Origin: Thermogemmatispora sp042408735
GTDB taxonomy: Bacteria > Chloroflexota > Ktedonobacteria > Ktedonobacterales > Ktedonobacteraceae
Length of the DNA: 64,000 nucleotides
Direction of reading: 5' to 3'
Assembly: GCF_042408735.1 (NCBI RefSeq)
Contig: NZ_JBHOQV010000093.1
Coordinates: 1-64,000, forward strand
Shown here: positions 59,908-64,000 of the stretch, piece by piece
Layout: each line of letters opens with the position of its first letter
Numbering within the stretch: the stretch's first letter is position 1
The notes under the pieces: generated by a model
Told to the model about the DNA's origin: nothing
The model's input: only the letters and a program-made list of their open reading frames with translations
Databases searched by the model: none
Made by a program: the position numbers and the translations under genes

Positions 59908-61011
59908 TCAGGGCTGTCGCCCCTCGCTCAGGCTGGGCCGGCCAGCGACGGCCTCCTCGGGCGCCAGAGGGGGCGCGGAACCTGTTGAACGGCTGATTCG
60001 GCTCAGCAGCAGCTCGCCCAGATGGCGACCAAGCTTGAGCGCCAGGGGCCAGAGTCCCTCGGGGGCCAGGCGAATGATCAGGATCAGCATCAGCCCGGTC
60101 AGCAGGCTGCTGAGGTCCTGCGAATTCTGCAGCACCTGCTGCAAGGTAAAGAAGACCACAGCCCCCACCAGTGGTCCCGTCGAGGTGGCAATACCTCCGA
60201 TGATCGTAATGATGATCATCGTGATCACCCAGTTCATGCTGAAGGCCGAATCCGGCTCGATCTCCAGCTTGTTGAGGGCAATCAGCCCACCGGCCAGGCC
60301 GACAAAGAAGGCGCTGACCGCAAAGGTCACCAGCTTGACCGGAAAGCTATTCACTCCCAGTTCGGCAGCCGCCTCCTGATCATCGCGGATGGCCATCAGG
60401 CGCAGGCCGAAGGGACTGCGCACCAGCAGGACGATGGTCAGAGTCGTGGCGACCAACAAGGCCAGCGCCAGGTAGTAGAGCGTCGAGTAGTCGAGCGTAG
60501 CTGAGGGAGGCAGGTTCAGGCCGCTGGTGGCGCCCGTGAAGGACCAGTTGAGCATCCAGGTCAGGCTGGCCATAGCCAGGCCCAGCGAGCCGATCGAGAA
60601 GTAAGCCTCACGCAGGCGCATCAGCAGGAGGGCCGCCAGGGTTGCCAGGATCGCCGCCAGCAGGCCGCTCAGCAGCAGATCTAGCAGGAGCGGCAGGCCG
60701 GTATGCAGCAGCAGCACGGCGATGGTGTAGGAGCCGGCTCCCACAAAGAGCGAGTGGCCCAGCGAGAACTGACCGCCATAGCCCCCTAACAGGTTCCAGG
60801 ACTGGGCCATCGTCATATAGTTAAAGAGCGTAAAGGCCAGCACCAGATCAAAGGCACTCAAATAGAGCGGCCCCAGCGCGGCCAGGAGCAGGAGCAGCCC
60901 CAGGAGGCCCCAACCAAGCCAGGGAGCCAGGCGGCGCAGGAGTGGCAACTGGGGCCAGGACCAGGGACGAGAGGACCGGCCCTGATCGGATGGAGCGGGG
61001 CGCATTCTCAT
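59908..61011 (-). CDS. livM: Branched-chain-type ABC transporter permease LivM
   Basis: 367 residues with about nine to ten membrane segments. LivM signatures: YFSIGSLGLAMASLTWMLNW, RLMAIRDDQEAAAELGVN (coupling loop with EAA-like motif) and FAVSAFFVGLAGGLIALNKLEIEPDSAF. It pairs with LivH to form the channel for amino acids, amides or carboxylates. Its ATG overlaps the LivH stop (ATGA). The linked FAH hydrolase suggests an acid rather than a branched amino acid as cargo. Confidence 0.93.
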   Translation of the reverse strand: MRMRPAPSDQGRSSRPWSWPQLPLLRRLAPWLGWGLLGLLLLLAALGPLYLSAFDLVLAFTLFNYMTMAQSWNLLGGYGGQFSLGHSLFVGAGSYTIAVLLLHTGLPLLLDLLLSGLLAAILATLAALLLMRLREAYFSIGSLGLAMASLTWMLNWSFTGATSGLNLPPSATLDYSTLYYLALALLVATTLTIVLLVRSPFGLRLMAIRDDQEAAAELGVNSFPVKLVTFAVSAFFVGLAGGLIALNKLEIEPDSAFSMNWVITMIIITIIGGIATSTGPLVGAVVFFTLQQVLQNSQDLSSLLTGLMLILIIRLAPEGLWPLALKLGRHLGELLLSRISRSTGSAPPLAPEEAVAGRPSLSEGRQP

Positions 61012-61877
61012 TTTGCCACCCCCACGCGTTGACCGAAGAAGCCCTCGGGTCGCACGATCAAGACAATCACCAGAAAGGCGAAGACGATCAGATCACGGAA
61101 CTGCGGCCCAACAATGCTGGCCGCCACCTCCTCGAGGATACCAATGAGCAGTCCACCGAGCAAAGCTCCCCAGAGCGATCCCATGCCACCCAGAACGATC
61201 ACCGTGAAGCTGCGCAGCAACCAGCTAGAGCCAGTGGTTGGACCGAAGCCGAAAGAGAGGCCGATCAGGGCACCCCCGACGGCAGAGATGGCCGCCGCCA
61301 GGCCAAAGGTGATCCCATAGACCAGCGGCACATTGATCCCGATCGAGGCCGCGGCCCCGGGGTCCTCGGCTGCCGCCCGAATGGCCTTCCCAAGCGGTAG
61401 ATAGGTCAGCAGGAGATGGGTCCCGACCACCAAGAGCAGGGCAGCCACCAGGGCAATCACATAAATGGTCCGCACAGTATCGCCAAAGAGCGTGAGGCCG
61501 GTCATAGTATAGGAGGCGCTCAGGGAAAGGGTGTCGTTTCCATAGATCAGCCCAAAGAGCGTCTCCGCCACCAGCAGCAGGCCGAAGGTCGCCACCAGCA
61601 GCGTCTCCTGCCCACGGGGAATAAGCGGATTGAGCAGAAGGCGCTGCACCAGATAGCCAATGACGAACATGAGCGGGGCCACCAGTAGCAGGCAGAGCAA
61701 TGGATCAAGATGGGTGAGGCTAGACAAGGTATAGGTGAGGTAGGCTGAGCCAATCAAGACCTCGCCCTGTGCCAGATTGACGGTATTCATGACGCCAAAG
61801 ACCAGCGTCAGCCCCAGGGCGATGGTCACGTAGAGGCCGCCCAGAAAAAAGCCATCGATCAGATGGTAGAGAAACAT
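61008..61877 (-). CDS. livH: Branched-chain-type ABC transporter permease LivH
   Basis: 289 residues, eight or so membrane segments. LivH signatures: GGLYVTIALGLTLVFGVMNTVNLAQGE at the N-terminus, GKAIRAAAEDPGAAASIGINVPLVYG (coupling loop) and FGLAAAISAVGGALIGLSFGFGP. It forms a heterodimer with LivM. It lies 218 bp behind the binding-protein gene and is coupled to livM by a 4-base overlap. Confidence 0.94.
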   Translation of the reverse strand: MFLYHLIDGFFLGGLYVTIALGLTLVFGVMNTVNLAQGEVLIGSAYLTYTLSSLTHLDPLLCLLLVAPLMFVIGYLVQRLLLNPLIPRGQETLLVATFGLLLVAETLFGLIYGNDTLSLSASYTMTGLTLFGDTVRTIYVIALVAALLLVVGTHLLLTYLPLGKAIRAAAEDPGAAASIGINVPLVYGITFGLAAAISAVGGALIGLSFGFGPTTGSSWLLRSFTVIVLGGMGSLWGALLGGLLIGILEEVAASIVGPQFRDLIVFAFLVIVLIVRPEGFFGQRVGVAK

Positions 61878-62095
61878 AGCGGTCCCTCTTCTGCTTCTTC
61901 CCTCTCGCTAGAGACAGCGGCACAGGCAGCGCCGCGATGGCAGGGAGGCGGGGCCGAGCTGGCTCGCTGTCGAGCCAGTCCGGTCCCGCTCGCACTAGTG
62001 CAACCAATGGTAAGGCAACAGAGCACTGTGGGCGCTTCTGCTGTGGCTCGTTGGCCGCGCGCTGGTGCCTGCGTCTGCCGGTCGCCTCGGCCTGC

Positions 62096-63313
62096 TCAGG
62101 CCAGGCCCCTGGCGGGTGCCTCCAGGCTCACGCCAGAGACCGGCGGATAGACCTGGACCGTCTCACCATTCTGCCATTGGAGCATAATGGCCTGGACGGG
62201 ATCGGCGTGGTTGCTTCCGAAGCGGATCGGGCCAACCGGATAGGTCTTGTCGGTCTGGCCAATGGCACGGTTGATAGCCGCAGGATCGGTCGAGCCAGCG
62301 CGCTTGATGGCATCGAAGAGGACCTGGGTGATCGAGTAGCCCATGATGTAGCCGGCCTGCTCGATGGTGGCCTTGATGCCGGCCTTCTGCGCGCGGGCCG
62401 CCAGCTCCTGGCTGCCCGGGTAGTTAAAGGAGCGCGACCAGAAGTTCGCGATTAGGGCGCCCTCGCCGACACTCCCCAGGGCCTGCATCCAGGTTGTGGT
62501 CGACGACCCCTTCTCGCTCTCGGCGATAATCGGATGGTAGCCCAGAGCCTTCATCTGCTTCCAGAGAGCCATCGCATCGGGAGGCGTCATCTGAGTAATG
62601 AGCACCTCGGCATTGGCGGCCTTGGCAGCAGCGATCTGGCTGGAGAAATTGGTGGTGCCGACCGGGAAGATGGCATGATAGGCGATGGTATAGCCGAACT
62701 GCGGCGCCTCCTGAGTCCAGAGCTTGCCCATCGTGACGCCGTCTTCCTCGTTATCCGTGAAGAGGGCCACGCGCTTGTTGGTCTTGACCATGTTGGCCAC
62801 CTGGAAGCTCATGCTCGTCTGCTGCTTCTCATCGAAGAAGACATCCCAGGCGTATTGCCATCCGGATGGGCGGGCCGAGAGCCAGGCCTCGATGGGCGCG
62901 GTGGTGGAGATCAGGGGTCGCTTGACACGCTCGGCCACCTGCGAGACCGGAATGACCAGCGGCGGCGTGAAGGGTCCCAGAAGGGCCACAGCGTTGTTCT
63001 GCAAATAGAGGGTTGTCGCCTGGTTGCTGGCAGTGTTGGGGTCGGAGGTGTTATCGAGAATCACCAGGTTGACATGATACTTTTGCCCGTTGACCTCCAG
63101 TCCCCCGGCGGCGTTGATGTCGTCTACCGCGGCCTGATAGCCAGCCTTGAGCAGGACGCCGACGGCGGCCAGAGATCCCGTTAAGGGCAACGTCGCCCCA
63201 ATGACAATCGTCTGATTGCTGGAAGAACCACCCGTACCGCCACAGGCTACGACGCTCAGAGCCAGCATGACCATCAGAAATAAGGACCGCGCTGCCTTAC
63301 AGACTGTGCTCAT
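62096..63313 (-). CDS. Branched-chain-type ABC transporter substrate-binding lipoprotein
   Basis: 405 residues. Lipoprotein signal with lipobox SVVAC and lipid Cys24, then a Gly/Ser/Asn linker. The mature protein is a LivK/amide-type binder: TIVIGATLPLTGSLAAVGVLLKAGYQAAVDDINAAGGLEVNG and GPFTPPLVIPVSQVAERVKRPLISTTAP are typical. The ligand pocket cannot be read with certainty. AGGAGGAG precedes the ATG. It is transcribed after livF and before livH. Confidence 0.92.
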   Translation of the reverse strand: MSTVCKAARSLFLMVMLALSVVACGGTGGSSSNQTIVIGATLPLTGSLAAVGVLLKAGYQAAVDDINAAGGLEVNGQKYHVNLVILDNTSDPNTASNQATTLYLQNNAVALLGPFTPPLVIPVSQVAERVKRPLISTTAPIEAWLSARPSGWQYAWDVFFDEKQQTSMSFQVANMVKTNKRVALFTDNEEDGVTMGKLWTQEAPQFGYTIAYHAIFPVGTTNFSSQIAAAKAANAEVLITQMTPPDAMALWKQMKALGYHPIIAESEKGSSTTTWMQALGSVGEGALIANFWSRSFNYPGSQELAARAQKAGIKATIEQAGYIMGYSITQVLFDAIKRAGSTDPAAINRAIGQTDKTYPVGPIRFGSNHADPVQAIMLQWQNGETVQVYPPVSGVSLEAPARGLA

Positions 63314-63478
63314 ATACTTCTCCTCCTCTGCAGTGTCTGTTTCTCGACCGGAGACGTTCGCCGCTGAACGCTGGCGACCTTCTATGCTCGCGTGGGCGCT
63401 GGTTTGTGTAGCTGTTGTCGAAAATCCTCCCCTTCAAAGGGCAGACCTGGCGGGGGCTGGCTGGCCGCCCGCCCAGGC

Positions 63479-64000
63479 TTATGTTCCCGAGACGGGATGC
63501 TGCTCGTGCTCGCTGGCTGCGGGCGCATGGGAAACAGCGGTGGAGGTTGCCGCAACACCCAGGTAGGCCTGCTGCAGCGCCGGGTGGGCGCGTACCTGAT
63601 CCGGCGTACCGCAGAAGACGACTCGCCCCCGTTCCAGGACGTAGACCCGGTTGGCTACTGCCAGTGAACGCTGGACATGCTGTTCGATGAGGACGACGCT
63701 GATCCCCCAGGCCAGGATACGCGGCAGGGCAGCAAAGAGCTGGTCGACGACCGCTGGCGCCAGCCCCAGCGATAGCTCGTCTAGCAGCAGCAGGCGAGGC
63801 TCTGCCATCAAGGCCCGTCCGATGGCGACCATCTGTTGTTGCCCTCCCGAGAGGCGTCCCGCGTGGCTCTCGGCCCGCTCGCGCAGGACTGGAAAGAGAT
63901 CGTAGACTCGCTCCAGGCGCTGGGCGAAGCTGGTAGTGGCTCCATGGGCGGCGTAGGCGGCGCTCAGCTCCAGATTCTCACGCACTGTCTGCTCGCGGAA
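63479..64000 (-). CDS. livF: Branched-chain-type ABC transporter ATPase LivF (5' end outside window)
   Basis: 173 residues are visible; the frame continues past the window edge, and the GTG at 63985 is internal (TVRENLEL). Signature RLSGGQQQMVAIGRALMAEP, Walker B LLLLDELSLGLAP, and switch His in VVLIEQHVQRSLAVANRVYVLERG match LivF. The Walker A part is missing because it lies outside. The C-terminus has an Ala/Ser/His-rich extension. The usual partner livG is expected further to the right. Confidence 0.93.
   Translation of the reverse strand, partial: FREQTVRENLELSAAYAAHGATTSFAQRLERVYDLFPVLRERAESHAGRLSGGQQQMVAIGRALMAEPRLLLLDELSLGLAPAVVDQLFAALPRILAWGISVVLIEQHVQRSLAVANRVYVLERGRVVFCGTPDQVRAHPALQQAYLGVAATSTAVSHAPAASEHEQHPVSGT

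Overview
The window is high-GC bacterial DNA with one typical lipoprotein ABC-transporter style throughout, ATGA-coupled operons, WD40 and HTH-TPR proteins, and Gram-positive-like promoters (TTGACN, 16-18 bp, TATACT). I read it as a chromosome segment of a Ktedonobacteria-like Chloroflexota member (Thermogemmatispora is a plausible genus). That is inference from protein style; no rRNA or marker gene is present to prove it.

Left part (1-26 kb): the end of a WD40 protein; a four-gene module that looks like a WXG100/ESX-type polymorphic toxin with two related immunity-like proteins, one of them carrying a copy of the toxin tip; htpG; a LevR-type sigma-54 activator followed by a cellobiose-class PTS EIIB-EIIC pair with a near-perfect -24/-12 promoter; a xylose-type sugar ABC transporter; an orphan N6-adenine methyltransferase; a small zinc protein; a ribose-type sugar ABC transporter with its GntR/FadR regulator.

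Middle part (26-37.7 kb): an identical 30-bp promoter/operator occurs twice, once in front of gntR-ABC and once in front of a five-gene operon that encodes most of the non-phosphorylating L-fucose pathway (mutarotase, aldo-keto 1-dehydrogenase, lactonase, fuconate dehydratase, SDR dehydrogenase). A 32-residue membrane peptide gene sits between the two operator copies. Then follow a PEP-hydrolase-like/UPF0261 pair, groES-groEL and divergent moaC. htpG and groES share an upstream array of CTAAC(G/A) hexamers phased at 11 and 22 bp, with no CIRCE element seen.

Right part (37.7-64 kb): a ~10.6-kb leftward catabolic operon with a split dikinase resembling phenylphosphate synthase, two cyclase-family hydrolases, a three-subunit molybdenum hydroxylase, an FAH-family hydrolase, an ABM protein and its own GntR regulator; an HTH-TPR regulator; a near-complete homologue of the enigmatic enterobacterial yhf operon (yhfZ, Y, U, T, php, S, X; no yhfW); and a branched-chain-type ABC transporter (livF partial, K, H, M) with a second FAH hydrolase.

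Most of the window therefore describes uptake and oxidation of plant-type sugars and carboxylic or aromatic compounds, each module with its own local regulator. No rRNA, tRNA, CRISPR array or recognisable insertion sequence was seen.
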